Part shown: positions 26,060 through 34,101 of the stretch, in pieces | Layout of the letters: every line of letters starts with the position of its first letter | Position numbering within the stretch: position 1 is the first letter of the stretch | Source of the DNA: an uncultured Lachnospiraceae bacterium | GTDB lineage: Bacteria > Bacillota > Clostridia > Lachnospirales > Lachnospiraceae | Direction: 5' to 3' | Assembly: GCA_947175035.1 (NCBI GenBank) | Contig: CAMWLG010000023.1 | Coordinates: forward strand, 1-46,178 | Length of the DNA: 46,178 bases | The notes under the pieces: model-generated | What the model was told of the DNA's origin: nothing | Database searches by the model: none | What the model saw: only the letters and a program-made list of their open reading frames with translations | Made by a program: the position numbers and the translations under genes

Positions 26060-27001
26060 TTAGTAATCGCTCTTATGCCTCCGTCTCTCCTCAATCTCCT
26101 GCTCCAGCCTCTCCTGCAGTTCCCGCAAAGACTCCCCGAACTTTCGGGACACCATGGAAGGATGGGAGCGAAGGATGCCTCGCTGGAAGAAATCCCTTAT
26201 CCTTTGGAGACGTTCCTTGTCGGCGCGATACATCCGATACTTCTCCCGAAGCTCGGAAAGCTCCTCCCTGAATCCATCCCGATAGGCCTCAGGTCTGGTC
26301 TGCGCCAGTCTCTTAAGCTTTGCAAACTTCTCCTCCAAATTATCCAGATTATCCAAAAGCTCCTCTTTCCGCTTCGCCAAATCCTCGTTGGTCAGCGCGA
26401 TGATCATGTCCACGCGCTTCTGCACGTGCGCCGCCTCTTCCCGTATCTGCTCCAATTTGACCAAAATATCCCGCAAATCCATAGCCGCCTTGAAGGAAAG
26501 GGCAAAGTCCGCCCCGATACATGCTGTTAGGACAAATGTCACCCCGGAAAGCACCGCCCCTGGAATCATGAGCATCATTTGCTCCACGGGCCGATGCACC
26601 CACGAGGTCATGATTATCGTCAAAAGTCCCCACGCAAGCGTAGAAGTCAGGCAAATATGCCCCTGAAAATTAAAGGGTTCCTTGGAGTAATCCCAATACC
26701 GCACCTTAAAAATAGCCTCCATGGCCACACCTGTCACATACTCCAGCGCGGTTGCACCGACACAACCCGCCAGATACGTCCATATCACATTCCATGGGAA
26801 ATCCATGCCCTGAAAGGGCGACGACACCAATAGCATCATGACAGCACCGCTCCCGTACAACGGCAGGAACGGTCCCCGCATAAACCCTCTGTTCACCAGT
26901 CGCTTCTCCCGAATCGACACATAGGTAGATTCAAAGCACCATCCGAACAGACAATAAAAATAAAAGATAAACAGCCATTGTGCCACAGAATATTGAAACA
27001 T
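26060..27001 (-). CDS. CmpB-type membrane protein with coiled-coil tail
   Basis: A 313-residue protein. The first half (about 1-170) has several membrane helices and the PF06541 marks GWCFESTYVS, RGFMRGPFLPLYG and WDYS. The second half (about 180-310) is a charged helical coiled coil with many E, K and R, exposed to the cytoplasm by prediction. The function is unknown; the label ABC transporter for this family is formal. ATG at 27001 follows TAGGAGATGG. It is 11 bases after ylmH. A short paralogue lies at 8700-9164. Confidence 0.82.
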   Translation of the reverse strand: MFQYSVAQWLFIFYFYCLFGWCFESTYVSIREKRLVNRGFMRGPFLPLYGSGAVMMLLVSSPFQGMDFPWNVIWTYLAGCVGATALEYVTGVAMEAIFKVRYWDYSKEPFNFQGHICLTSTLAWGLLTIIMTSWVHRPVEQMMLMIPGAVLSGVTFVLTACIGADFALSFKAAMDLRDILVKLEQIREEAAHVQKRVDMIIALTNEDLAKRKEELLDNLDNLEEKFAKLKRLAQTRPEAYRDGFREELSELREKYRMYRADKERLQRIRDFFQRGILRSHPSMVSRKFGESLRELQERLEQEIEERRRHKSDY

Positions 27002-27012
27002 ATCCCCATCTC

Positions 27013-27777
27013 CTATCGGTACACCAACACTTCCAAGGAAAGTTTCCCCTTCTTGGTCTCCCTCGGCTCCCCGACCACGCGAAACTTCCCATATCCCCTG
27101 GCATTCACCGTCTCGTCCTGCTTCAATTGGCGGGAATTGTTCTCGCAGAGCCGCCCGTCCACATAAACCTTCTGGGTGCGGAACAGTTCCAGACAGCTCT
27201 CCCTTGATTTATTGTAAACCTTGGCGATCACGGCATCAATCCGCAGAGATGCCACCTGCACGTTCACCCGCTCCGGCTCCTCTTCAGGCACCTGCGCCGC
27301 CTCGTCCACGATCTCGCACTTCACATTGGTATGCTTCACCTGCCCAAGATTCTCACAGATATACGCGGCGATAGAGTCCAAACAGAACAGATACGCCTCC
27401 TTGTCCCCCACCCGAATATCTCCGATGGTGCTCCGGTCAATCCCCAGATTCATCAGCGCCCCCAGAAAATCCCTGTGAGAGAGCTTGTCCGCAAACTTTG
27501 CCATCAAGGGACTCACATGGACACAAACAATAGGAAAAGGCACCTCATATCCCAATTCCTCCACATTGCCGAAGCGAACCACCTGTCGATCCGTCTCCTG
27601 TGCCCCGCCGTAAAGCGTGTACCCTGCATGTGCAAGCTCCCGCTCCATTTTCCAAAATACATCCTGCTCGCTCAGGCCCAAAAATCCCGTAAAAACAAAC
27701 ATGTTCTGGGAGAAGGCCTTGTCAGCCAACTCCCGGAACCTGTTCTTTAACTGTTGTAATTCTTTCTCGTTTTCCAT
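27013..27777 (-). CDS. ylmH: YlmH-type S4-domain RNA-binding protein
   Basis: A 254-residue protein with an N-terminal YlmH domain (FTGFLGLSEQ, YGGAQETDRQVVRFG, PIVCVHVSPL, RDFLGALMNLGIDRSTIGDI) and a C-terminal S4 RNA-binding domain from about 180 (RIDAVIAKVYNKSRE, VYVDGR). In Bacillus YlmH binds ribosomal particles and acts in rescue of stalled ribosomes (established knowledge). ATG at 27777 follows AGGATAACAAG. The usual division genes are absent here. Confidence 0.92.
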   Translation of the reverse strand: MENEKELQQLKNRFRELADKAFSQNMFVFTGFLGLSEQDVFWKMERELAHAGYTLYGGAQETDRQVVRFGNVEELGYEVPFPIVCVHVSPLMAKFADKLSHRDFLGALMNLGIDRSTIGDIRVGDKEAYLFCLDSIAAYICENLGQVKHTNVKCEIVDEAAQVPEEEPERVNVQVASLRIDAVIAKVYNKSRESCLELFRTQKVYVDGRLCENNSRQLKQDETVNARGYGKFRVVGEPRETKKGKLSLEVLVYR

Positions 27778-27804
27778 CTTGTTATCCTACTATTTAATTT
27801 GTGT

Positions 27805-27962
27805 AACTATTCAGATCCATTTGCAAAATGCCGCGCAGCGCCCATCTTGCTCATATTTATACTCACTAACAATTAGATTTTCCTTTCCGCACAGTGCATG
27901 CTGCCCGATTATGCGGCATGTGCTGTGCGGAAATTGGAAAATCTTTTCGTTAGTCAGTATAG
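27805..27962. repeat. Multi-stem element between ylmH and the ZIP gene
   Basis: The intergenic 188 bases carry a long hairpin with stems CCGCACAG/CTGTGCGG (27887-27894 and 27923-27930), AGATTTTCC/GGAAAATCT (27875-27883 and 27936-27944) and CTAAC/GTTAG outside. Next to it, 27805-27855 read on the minus strand repeats the 3' part of the pyrB-pyrI element. In that shared part GCAAAATG has become GCAAGATG, still pairing with CATTTTGC through a G-U pair. The element is read as the leader of ylmH or the tail of the ZIP gene. Confidence 0.8.
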
Positions 27963-27965
27963 CTC

Positions 27966-28742
27966 TCAACCAAGCGTCACATCCAGTATCATCATCAGTG
28001 CAAAGCCCATTGCAAAGGAGATGATTCCCACATTGGAATCCTCTTCCTGGTTTGCCTCCGGAATCAACTCTTCCACCACCACATAGATCATAGCCCCCGC
28101 CGCAAAAGCAAGCATATAAGGCAAAATCGGGGTGACAATATTGGCAAGAAGAATCGCGAGGAACGCACCCACGGGCTCCACTGCCCCCGACAGGGTTCCC
28201 AGCAGAAACGACTTCGTACGGCTGCTGCCCTCACTGCGAAGAGGCATAGAAATAATCGCCCCCTCCGGAAAATTCTGGATGGCAATCCCGATGGCGAGCG
28301 TCACCGCCCCCGCCATTGTCACAGTGCCATGACCATTTAAAACGCCTGCAAAAATCGCTCCACAGGCCGCACCCTCGGGCAGATTATGGATTGTCACCGC
28401 CAGCATCAGCATAGCGGTTTTTCCAAGACTGCGTTTCTCTCCCTCCGGTGCATCGCTGCTCACATAAATACCTGGTATAAAACGATCCATGAACAGCAGG
28501 AAAAACACGCCGGCAAGTAATCCTATAAGCGCCGGTACAAATCCCATCCTTCCCATATCCTCGCATAAATCCATCGCGGGTATCAACAGCGACCACACGG
28601 ACGCCGCGATCATTACCCCCGCAGCGAAGCCGGTAAATATCCTCTGTAACGTGGGACTGATTTCATTTTTTAAGAAAAATACACAGGCAGCCCCGACCGT
28701 GGTTCCCAAAAAGGGAATTAATATCCCGACTGCTACATCCAT
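27966..28742 (-). CDS. ZIP-family divalent metal transporter
   Basis: A 258-residue polytopic transporter of the ZIP family (zinc, iron or manganese uptake across the cytoplasmic membrane). It has the two metal-site helices HNLPEGAACG and QNFPEGAIIS, and about eight membrane helices starting from residue 5. A long acidic cytoplasmic histidine loop is absent. ATG at 28742 follows AAAGGATT. It is the last gene of a run containing two CobW-type GTPases, which favours zinc as the substrate (inference). Confidence 0.93.
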   Translation of the reverse strand: MDVAVGILIPFLGTTVGAACVFFLKNEISPTLQRIFTGFAAGVMIAASVWSLLIPAMDLCEDMGRMGFVPALIGLLAGVFFLLFMDRFIPGIYVSSDAPEGEKRSLGKTAMLMLAVTIHNLPEGAACGAIFAGVLNGHGTVTMAGAVTLAIGIAIQNFPEGAIISMPLRSEGSSRTKSFLLGTLSGAVEPVGAFLAILLANIVTPILPYMLAFAAGAMIYVVVEELIPEANQEEDSNVGIISFAMGFALMMILDVTLG

Positions 28743-28772
28743 AAAAATAATCCTTTAAATATCTCACTGATC

Positions 28773-30065
28773 TTAAAAACCCGACAAATCATTACCCCGC
28801 AGCGCATACCACAGGAAATTGACGCCACAGACCAGATGCACAGCGAGCACCGCCCACTCCGCAAGCAGGAATATCACCCGCTTATCCCGCCTCCACTCGA
28901 TTGTGTTGCGCAGCACCAGGACTAACGACATCATAAACATAAAAAACATCCCGTGCATATAACCCCAAGAAAAGTTGGCATGCAGCATGCGAAATCCCTT
29001 TTCGTATAGACACAAAAACATCACCGTGCCCACCAGATAATTATAGCAGGCAAAACGATAGATAAATTTATCCCTCAAAGTTCTCCAGTTTAACACCATT
29101 ACGCCCAGAGTCAGCGCCATTCCCATCACAATGCTCAAGGGGATATTCTTGGAATAGTTGTTCCAGACCTTAGCAAAAGCAAATCCAATCCCGGTCTCCT
29201 CCCCCTTCACATTGGTTCCGGTAAACACGCCAAAAAATTGATAGAGCAAATCCAATCCGGTGGGAATCATGGTGACACACAGACAAAACGCATTTTTCAA
29301 GCTCCCGCCCCGACTCTTGACCAAATCCGCCAAGAGCAAAATCCCCATCAGCGGCACCAGCACTAAAGTATAGCTGGGCTTGGTGATCGTCATCAGAAAG
29401 AGGCTCACCGCAAAGGGAGCGCAACGCTTCCACGCGAATTCCTTCTTGTAACTCTTTAACAGCTTTGCCGCCTCGCAAAAACAGATAATCGTAAATGGTC
29501 TTGTTGCCAGATAGGTAGCATTCCAGATGGGATTGGGTGTATAAATCCCCATACAGCGATAGGCATAATCAAATCCAAAAAAAGCCGTGTTCTTCGGCGA
29601 GTACAGGTTGCCCAACAGGAACAATACAAACGCCATACAAGTCACCGCCATATCAAGCGCCATGACCTTTGGCCTGCTCCAACCTTCCATGTTCAGACCA
29701 TCCCGAACCAATCCGCCCATATAATGCTTAACGACGCAGACCCCCAAAGAATTCAAGAGCGCCGTGGTGATTGCCACCCCCATAGGTGCCCCCACCACCA
29801 ACGCAAACACCTTTGCCAGCGTGAAAAACAACGGGTATGGGAACTCGTAATCCCCCGCAATTCCCCGCACTTTATTCACATAATCCGGCATATCCGAGCG
29901 AAATACCGGCACCTCATAACACTGCATCACGAACAGATACAGCATCACACCGGTGTATACCACCAGAAGGGAAAGGAAGAGAACCTGATCTGCGGCGTGA
30001 AATTTTGCCGCTTCAGACTTCCCCTCGCTATGACCTTTCGCCCTCTGTATCCTCTCTCTACGCAA
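28773..30065 (-). CDS. Polytopic membrane protein, possible GT-C glycosyltransferase
   Basis: A 430-residue protein with about ten membrane helices. Following the first helix there is an Asp-containing loop (SDMPDYVNK) as in many GT-C glycosyltransferases, then TKPSYTLVLVPLMG further on. No named family recognised. The start is inferred to be TTG at 30065, with GAGGAG about 10 bases upstream inside the CobW gene, giving an 8-base overlap and implying coupling. The link to metal handling is only positional. Confidence 0.75.
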   Translation of the reverse strand: MRRERIQRAKGHSEGKSEAAKFHAADQVLFLSLLVVYTGVMLYLFVMQCYEVPVFRSDMPDYVNKVRGIAGDYEFPYPLFFTLAKVFALVVGAPMGVAITTALLNSLGVCVVKHYMGGLVRDGLNMEGWSRPKVMALDMAVTCMAFVLFLLGNLYSPKNTAFFGFDYAYRCMGIYTPNPIWNATYLATRPFTIICFCEAAKLLKSYKKEFAWKRCAPFAVSLFLMTITKPSYTLVLVPLMGILLLADLVKSRGGSLKNAFCLCVTMIPTGLDLLYQFFGVFTGTNVKGEETGIGFAFAKVWNNYSKNIPLSIVMGMALTLGVMVLNWRTLRDKFIYRFACYNYLVGTVMFLCLYEKGFRMLHANFSWGYMHGMFFMFMMSLVLVLRNTIEWRRDKRVIFLLAEWAVLAVHLVCGVNFLWYALRGNDLSGF

Positions 30066-30987
30066 AACTGATAATCTCCTCTTTTGGCGCTTTCACTTTC
30101 TCCACACTGATGGCATGAAGCATGGGGCCCTCTCCGTTATAGTCCATCCAGTACTCCTTAGACACCGTGGCAGTAACCTTCACCCACTCCTTCTGCTTCA
30201 GGGCATCCGCCCCCGCAAACTCGCAGGCATAGCCCAGAAAAGCCATATCGTCCGCGCAGCAGGTCATAGCCATACGTCCCGGCACGAAATACCCCTTGGG
30301 AAAATTATCAGGCTTCAACACCATGGCTATGAATTGGAGCTTTTTCCCAGTGTAGCGCTCCAAATGATCCATAGCATCCAGATACCATATCCCATATCCC
30401 GCATTGTCCAGCACAATTGTCTCCTGCTGTAGATCATAGGGCAAATCTTCCTCAAAAATCTCGTCAATCTCCCCATTGGCATCCTCAAAAATCACGTCAG
30501 CGGAAGGATTTACCGCCTTGATATTGCGCTTGTAGCTTCCTAAATCCTCAATCCCGTCACAGCGGTTAAAGATGATCATCTCGGATTTTCTAATCTGTTC
30601 CGCCAGCAGAGAACGCATATTGGTATAATACATGGGAAAAGTCGAGCCGTCAATCGTGGTAATCTGCTGTTCCACCTTCCAATACCACGGCAGCTTTGCA
30701 TTCTTGTAATTCCACATGCCATTATATTCTATGATAATGCGCTCCGGTTTGTGCTTTTTCTCAAGCTCCGTCAAATGCTCCGGAGTGAAATCCTCCTCAT
30801 TCTCCACAATCTCCACCACCGTGCGGCTCTTCTTCAGGATTGACTCCGGATACTCGTTCTCTCCCTCCTCGCAGAGAATGAGAAGCGTCGTCCCCTTGAT
30901 CTGAAAATAGGGCTGTGCCAGGGTAAAACAGATAAACTCCGTCTTGCCGCTCTCCAAAAAACCGTTAATCACATAAACAGGCTTCAT
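30058..30987 (-). CDS. CobW-type GTPase with DUF1980-like C-terminal domain
   Basis: A 309-residue protein. The N-terminal G3E GTPase part has the P-loop GFLESGKT (9-16), IIIEYNG (85-90) and NRCD (141-144) as the base-specificity motif. It lacks the CxCC metal-delivery motif of ZNG1-type members. The C-terminal 110 residues contain MTCCADDMAF (241-250) and WVKVTATV, which resemble the DUF1980/TIGR03943 domain of YcgQ proteins. ATG at 30987 follows AAGAAGG. It sits 33 bases after a His-rich CobW gene. A metal-linked role is likely, specific function unknown. Confidence 0.82.
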   Translation of the reverse strand: MKPVYVINGFLESGKTEFICFTLAQPYFQIKGTTLLILCEEGENEYPESILKKSRTVVEIVENEEDFTPEHLTELEKKHKPERIIIEYNGMWNYKNAKLPWYWKVEQQITTIDGSTFPMYYTNMRSLLAEQIRKSEMIIFNRCDGIEDLGSYKRNIKAVNPSADVIFEDANGEIDEIFEEDLPYDLQQETIVLDNAGYGIWYLDAMDHLERYTGKKLQFIAMVLKPDNFPKGYFVPGRMAMTCCADDMAFLGYACEFAGADALKQKEWVKVTATVSKEYWMDYNGEGPMLHAISVEKVKAPKEEIISFA

Positions 30988-31020
30988 ACATTTGCCTTCT
31001 TTCTTATATTCTACTACTGC

Positions 31021-32166
31021 CTACTTACGGAACAGCTCCGCAAGCTTCTCCTCACGCAGATTCGCCCCGATGACACAAATCTTGCCGGTCACCTCCGGCT
31101 TGCCGCTTCGCACCTCGTGCTCCTCCGGCACATAATCATAATAAATCCAGGTGCCGTCCTCCGCGGGCACCATCCCTTTGGCACGCAGGATATCTCCATA
31201 CCACCCGCTGTCCAGTTCTTCCAATATATGCTCAATCTCCTCCCGGGTATAAGCCGTGGGAGTCTCCATACCCCAACTTGAAAAAATCTCGTCCGCATGG
31301 TGATGGTCGTGGTCATGACAGCCACAAGTACATCCCTCACCATGGTCGTGATGATGGTCGTGCCCCTCGTGATCGTGGTCGTGTTCGTCATGGTCATGAT
31401 GGTGCTCATGGTCATGGTGATGATCGTGGTCATGATCGTCATGATCATGATGATGATCGTGGTCGTGGTCATGGTCGTGATGATGCTCATGGTCATGATC
31501 GTGATGGTGATGATGTTCATGCTCCTCGTGGGCGCGCTCCAACATCTCCTTCAGCATATCCTCCAGCTTGTCCGCTCCCTCGATGGTCTGCAACACATCC
31601 TTTCCATCCAGCTGGTCAAGCGGTGTGGTGATAATCGCCGCCTTGGGGTTATGCTCCTTCACCATCTCCACCGCCGCGTTTATTTTCTCCTGATTCACCT
31701 TATCCGCCCTGGTCAGAATAATCGTTCCCGCATACTCAATCTGATTGGCAAAAAACTCACCAAAATTCTTCATATACATTTTGCACTTGGAGGCATCCAC
31801 CACCGCAACCGCGCTGTTCACCTGCACGTCCAAGTCAGCTGCCACGTTCTCCACCGCCCGCAGCACATCCGACAGTTTACCCACGCCCGAGGGCTCGATC
31901 AGTACACGCTCCGGCGAATAAGTGCTGATCACTTCTTTCAGGGAAGCCCCAAAATCTCCCACCAGAGAACAACAGATACATCCGGAATTCATCTCCTTGA
32001 TCTCAATTCCGGCATCCTTCAAAAAACCACCATCGATACCGATCTCTCCAAACTCATTCTCAATCAGCACTGTCTTGCTGCCATCCAACGCTTCCTTCAA
32101 AAGCTTCTTTATCAGAGTGGTCTTCCCCGCTCCCAAAAAACCTGATACCACATCAATTTTAGTCAT
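31021..32166 (-). CDS. CobW-family GTPase with His-rich metal-binding segment
   Basis: A 381-residue G3E GTPase, numbered from the ATG at 32166. It shows the P-loop GFLGAGKT, the metal-binding GCICCSL (62-68), a TRADK G4-type motif, and a middle segment (213-290) of about 78 residues almost entirely H, D and E, ending with CTCGC. The C-terminus holds the CobW_C domain. CxCC plus a histidine tract is typical of zinc (or nickel/cobalt) chaperone GTPases. GGAAGG is nine bases upstream of the chosen start; in-frame codons up to 32280 are rejected. Confidence 0.93.
   Translation of the reverse strand: MTKIDVVSGFLGAGKTTLIKKLLKEALDGSKTVLIENEFGEIGIDGGFLKDAGIEIKEMNSGCICCSLVGDFGASLKEVISTYSPERVLIEPSGVGKLSDVLRAVENVAADLDVQVNSAVAVVDASKCKMYMKNFGEFFANQIEYAGTIILTRADKVNQEKINAAVEMVKEHNPKAAIITTPLDQLDGKDVLQTIEGADKLEDMLKEMLERAHEEHEHHHHHDHDHEHHHDHDHDHDHHHDHDDHDHDHHHDHEHHHDHDEHDHDHEGHDHHHDHGEGCTCGCHDHDHHHADEIFSSWGMETPTAYTREEIEHILEELDSGWYGDILRAKGMVPAEDGTWIYYDYVPEEHEVRSGKPEVTGKICVIGANLREEKLAELFRK
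31297..31530. repeat. Low-complexity CATGATCGTGGTC-type DNA
   Basis: The DNA coding for the His/Asp tract of the CobW protein is a degenerate array of ATG and GTG trinucleotides and CATGATCGTGGTC-like blocks. It could expand or contract by slippage and so change the length of the metal tract. It also generates long open antisense frames that are not genes. Confidence 0.75.
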
Positions 32167-32302
32167 TTCCATCATCCTTCCTGCATTATTGCATCTTTTG
32201 GGCATCCTATTCGTGCATCTTACTGACACTGCCGAACACCCGCTATCCAGTATTTTCCCCCATATTTGTCCGAATGTCAAGAGTCATCAACCTTTTGAAT
32301 CC

Positions 32303-32776
32303 CTATGCCCTCACGTTAAAGGTAGGCGCTGATTCCTGCTTATGTATCTCAAAATACTCCGGCATACCACTGTGCGGGAACATTTTCTCCATATAAAGAT
32401 TCCCCACCAAGTCCTTGACCTGCGCCACGTCCACGCTTTGCAGCGTATTCACCTCGCGGGCCTCCATATTTTTCAGGTTTTCGAGGAATTGCGCGATACT
32501 TGCTTCCATCTGCGCCCGTTCCTCCTCTGAAATCCGGAACAAGTCAATCCCTGTTTCCTCCAAAGCATTCTGGTCTTGCTCCTGCTTGGGTGTATCAACC
32601 GGAGGTTCCACCAACGTTTTTGCCTCGGGGATATTATATATCAGGTTATCACAAGTCTTTTTAAAACACTCAGGATTATACTGCGCCAAATACGCCAAAT
32701 CATCCATGAGCAATGGTTTTTTATTATGAATTTTTATATAGATATTGACCAATCTCATATCCTTATCTTTTTTCAT
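32303..32776 (-). CDS. Uncharacterised 157-residue protein upstream of cobW
   Basis: A charged soluble protein with an N-terminal helical domain (about 1-50, including YIKIHNKKPLLMDDLAYLA), a Pro/Glu/Gln-rich linker (about 57-70) and a second helical part (ISEEERAQMEASIAQFLENL). No family recognised. ATG at 32776 follows AGGTGAATT. It begins the group that leads to two CobW-type GTPases, but 136 bases separate it from the first, so co-transcription is not certain. No cysteine or histidine cluster is present. Confidence 0.65.
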   Translation of the reverse strand: MKKDKDMRLVNIYIKIHNKKPLLMDDLAYLAQYNPECFKKTCDNLIYNIPEAKTLVEPPVDTPKQEQDQNALEETGIDLFRISEEERAQMEASIAQFLENLKNMEAREVNTLQSVDVAQVKDLVGNLYMEKMFPHSGMPEYFEIHKQESAPTFNVRA

Positions 32777-32873
32777 AATTCACCTGCTTTCCCGCAAAAA
32801 CAAGTTATCTGTTCTTCTATTTTTATTATACTCAAAAAGGGTCGGATGGGCAAGAATTTATCATTTTTTCTAC

Positions 32874-32903
32874 TTGACAAACTATTACTTATCTTGATAC
32901 ACT
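32874..32903 (+). promoter_or_regulatory. Orphan promoter
   Basis: A perfect TTGACA (32874-32879) with an 18-base spacer and TACACT (32898-32903). Downstream there is no ORF, only a terminator at 32935-32972. It lies in the 318-base gap (32777-33094). Confidence 0.45.
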
Positions 32904-32909
32904 CATAAT

Positions 32910-32973
32910 TGATATTAGGCGAAACGCTTGATCCACGCTTGTTAGGGAAAATTTCTCTAACAAGCGTTTTTTG
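32910..32973 (+). ncRNA. Candidate small RNA between orphan promoter and terminator
   Basis: If transcription starts about seven bases after the -10 element, the product would be near 60-65 bases long, ending in a strong hairpin with a T tail. No reading frame of note is inside. The evidence is only the spacing of the two signals. It may instead be the residue of a lost gene. Confidence 0.3.
32935..32972 (+). terminator. Intrinsic terminator without an upstream gene
   Basis: An 11-base perfect stem, ACGCTTGTTAG (32935-32945) with CTAACAAGCGT (32957-32967), followed by a run of T. The T tail is on the plus strand, where no gene precedes it. Confidence 0.75.
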
Positions 32974-32976
32974 CAT

Positions 32977-33058
32977 CTGTTCAGAGCCATCCGCAAAGGG
33001 GCGAAAAACAATGCAGACCATATTATTCAGCTTGCAGAGGCAGAGGGAATGATGGCTC
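32977..33058. repeat. Partial copy of the multi-stem element family
   Basis: CTGTTCAGAGCCATCCGCAA (32977-32996) resembles the 5' end of the pyrB-pyrI element (CTGTTCAGAACCATGCGAAT), and GAGCCAT pairs with ATGGCTC at 33052-33058. The interior is different and shorter. It looks like a degenerate or shortened member of the family. Confidence 0.5.
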
Positions 33059-33094
33059 ATGCCTTGGCAGTGAAAGTAAGAAAGTGATTTTTTT

Positions 33095-33592
33095 ATGAAA
33101 AACATTTTATTTTTGGACATAGACGGTGTACTTAATTCAAATTTCTGGAATGACAGCCATCAAAGGGAAATCAGCGATGGTACATTAATTGATGAGGAAA
33201 AGATTGAGTTATTAGCGTGTTTAGTAAAGAAAACAAACGCCAAAATCATTCTTCATTCCGGATGGCGTACCTGGTTTGATTCTGAATTAAAACCGCTTCG
33301 CATGGAAGCAGCGAAATTAGTCGAATTATTAGCAAAAGAGGACTTGCACATAGACGGATTCACACCAGACTTAACCACAGAAGAAATCAGAAAGACAAAA
33401 AAATTTAGTCTGGTGAAGGCTGAAGAAATACTTTTATGGCTGAAATCGCATAATGATGTCAAAGGATGGGTAGTCCTTGATGACCTTGATTTGCATAACA
33501 TTGAAATAGAACAACATCAGGTAAAGCCTGACCAGACAATAGGTTTGACTCTTGCGGACGTAGAAAAAGCAGTAAAAATACTATTGGGATGA
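33095..33592 (+). CDS. HAD-domain protein (Swiss Army Knife type)
   Basis: A 165-residue HAD-fold phosphatase-like protein: DIDGVLNS holds the nucleophile and acid Asp pair (about 8 and 10), ILHSGWRTW is motif II with its Ser, and GWVVLDDLD carries the acidic motif. It resembles the small HAD domain known from Swiss Army Knife RNA-repair proteins, often encoded alone among accessory genes. The substrate is unknown. ATG at 33095 has only a weak AAGAAAGTGA upstream. A hairpin at 33614-33640 separates it from hicB. Confidence 0.85.
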   Translation: MKNILFLDIDGVLNSNFWNDSHQREISDGTLIDEEKIELLACLVKKTNAKIILHSGWRTWFDSELKPLRMEAAKLVELLAKEDLHIDGFTPDLTTEEIRKTKKFSLVKAEEILLWLKSHNDVKGWVVLDDLDLHNIEIEQHQVKPDQTIGLTLADVEKAVKILLG

Positions 33593-33613
33593 AGTGTTTA
33601 TCCCATATACACC

Positions 33614-33640
33614 TGGTGGACTGGCAAAACCAGTCCACCA
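33614..33640. terminator. Hairpin between convergent HAD and hicB genes
   Basis: Perfect 11-base stem TGGTGGACTGG / CCAGTCCACCA with a CAAAA loop. There is no T tract on either strand, so it might slow both convergent transcripts but is not a classic terminator. Confidence 0.45.
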
Positions 33641-33648
33641 ATTACACA

Positions 33649-34089
33649 CTATATATTTCTTTTTATATTTAAAACATTCATCAATGCTTCCTGCAATACC
33701 CTTGAAACATTTATTCCAGCATGTTCTGCTTCATAATTCAGCCAACTTGGAAGTGCCACATTTCTTCTAACAGTTTTTGTGTCAACTTTTTTCCTATATT
33801 CTGTAAAGTCAACGTCCACATAAGTCAAAACACCTTTTGAAAAATCAATATCTTCTGTGTCCTGCCTAACTTTTTCAATTGCCGCTGTTTGATCTGATGG
33901 CACAGGAAGCATTTCTTTATTGTCTTCCATTGAGATTCCAGCTAATCCTATAGCATCTCTTGCCATTTCTATAGCATCTGCAAAAGTATCACCTTCTGTA
34001 AATATTTCCATATCAGGAACACATACTAAAAAAGGATGCTCAGAACCATCGTTTGTATTTACAATAAAAGTTGGATAAACCTGTTTCAT
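33649..34089 (-). CDS. hicB: HicB-family antitoxin
   Basis: A 146-residue antitoxin. The N-terminal degenerate RNase-H-like HicB domain (YPTFIVN...FLVCVPDME...GDTFADAIEMARDAIGL) is followed by a C-terminal ribbon-helix-helix-like part (RRNVALPSWLNYEAEHAGINVSR split by a short loop) that should bind operator DNA. It neutralises the HicA mRNA nuclease (family knowledge). ATG at 34089 follows AAGGAG; a GTG three codons earlier overlaps that site. It starts 12 bases after hicA. Confidence 0.92.
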   Translation of the reverse strand: MKQVYPTFIVNTNDGSEHPFLVCVPDMEIFTEGDTFADAIEMARDAIGLAGISMEDNKEMLPVPSDQTAAIEKVRQDTEDIDFSKGVLTYVDVDFTEYRKKVDTKTVRRNVALPSWLNYEAEHAGINVSRVLQEALMNVLNIKRNI

Positions 34090-34101
34090 ATCATTCACTC
34101 C

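Noticed and set aside
31297..31530. Possible CRISPR-like array
   Set aside because: Units are trinucleotide-scale, without unique spacers, and encode the His/Asp tract.
31297..32145. Long plus-strand frame rich in M and V
   Set aside because: It is antisense to the His-rich CobW gene; the low-complexity DNA keeps all frames open.
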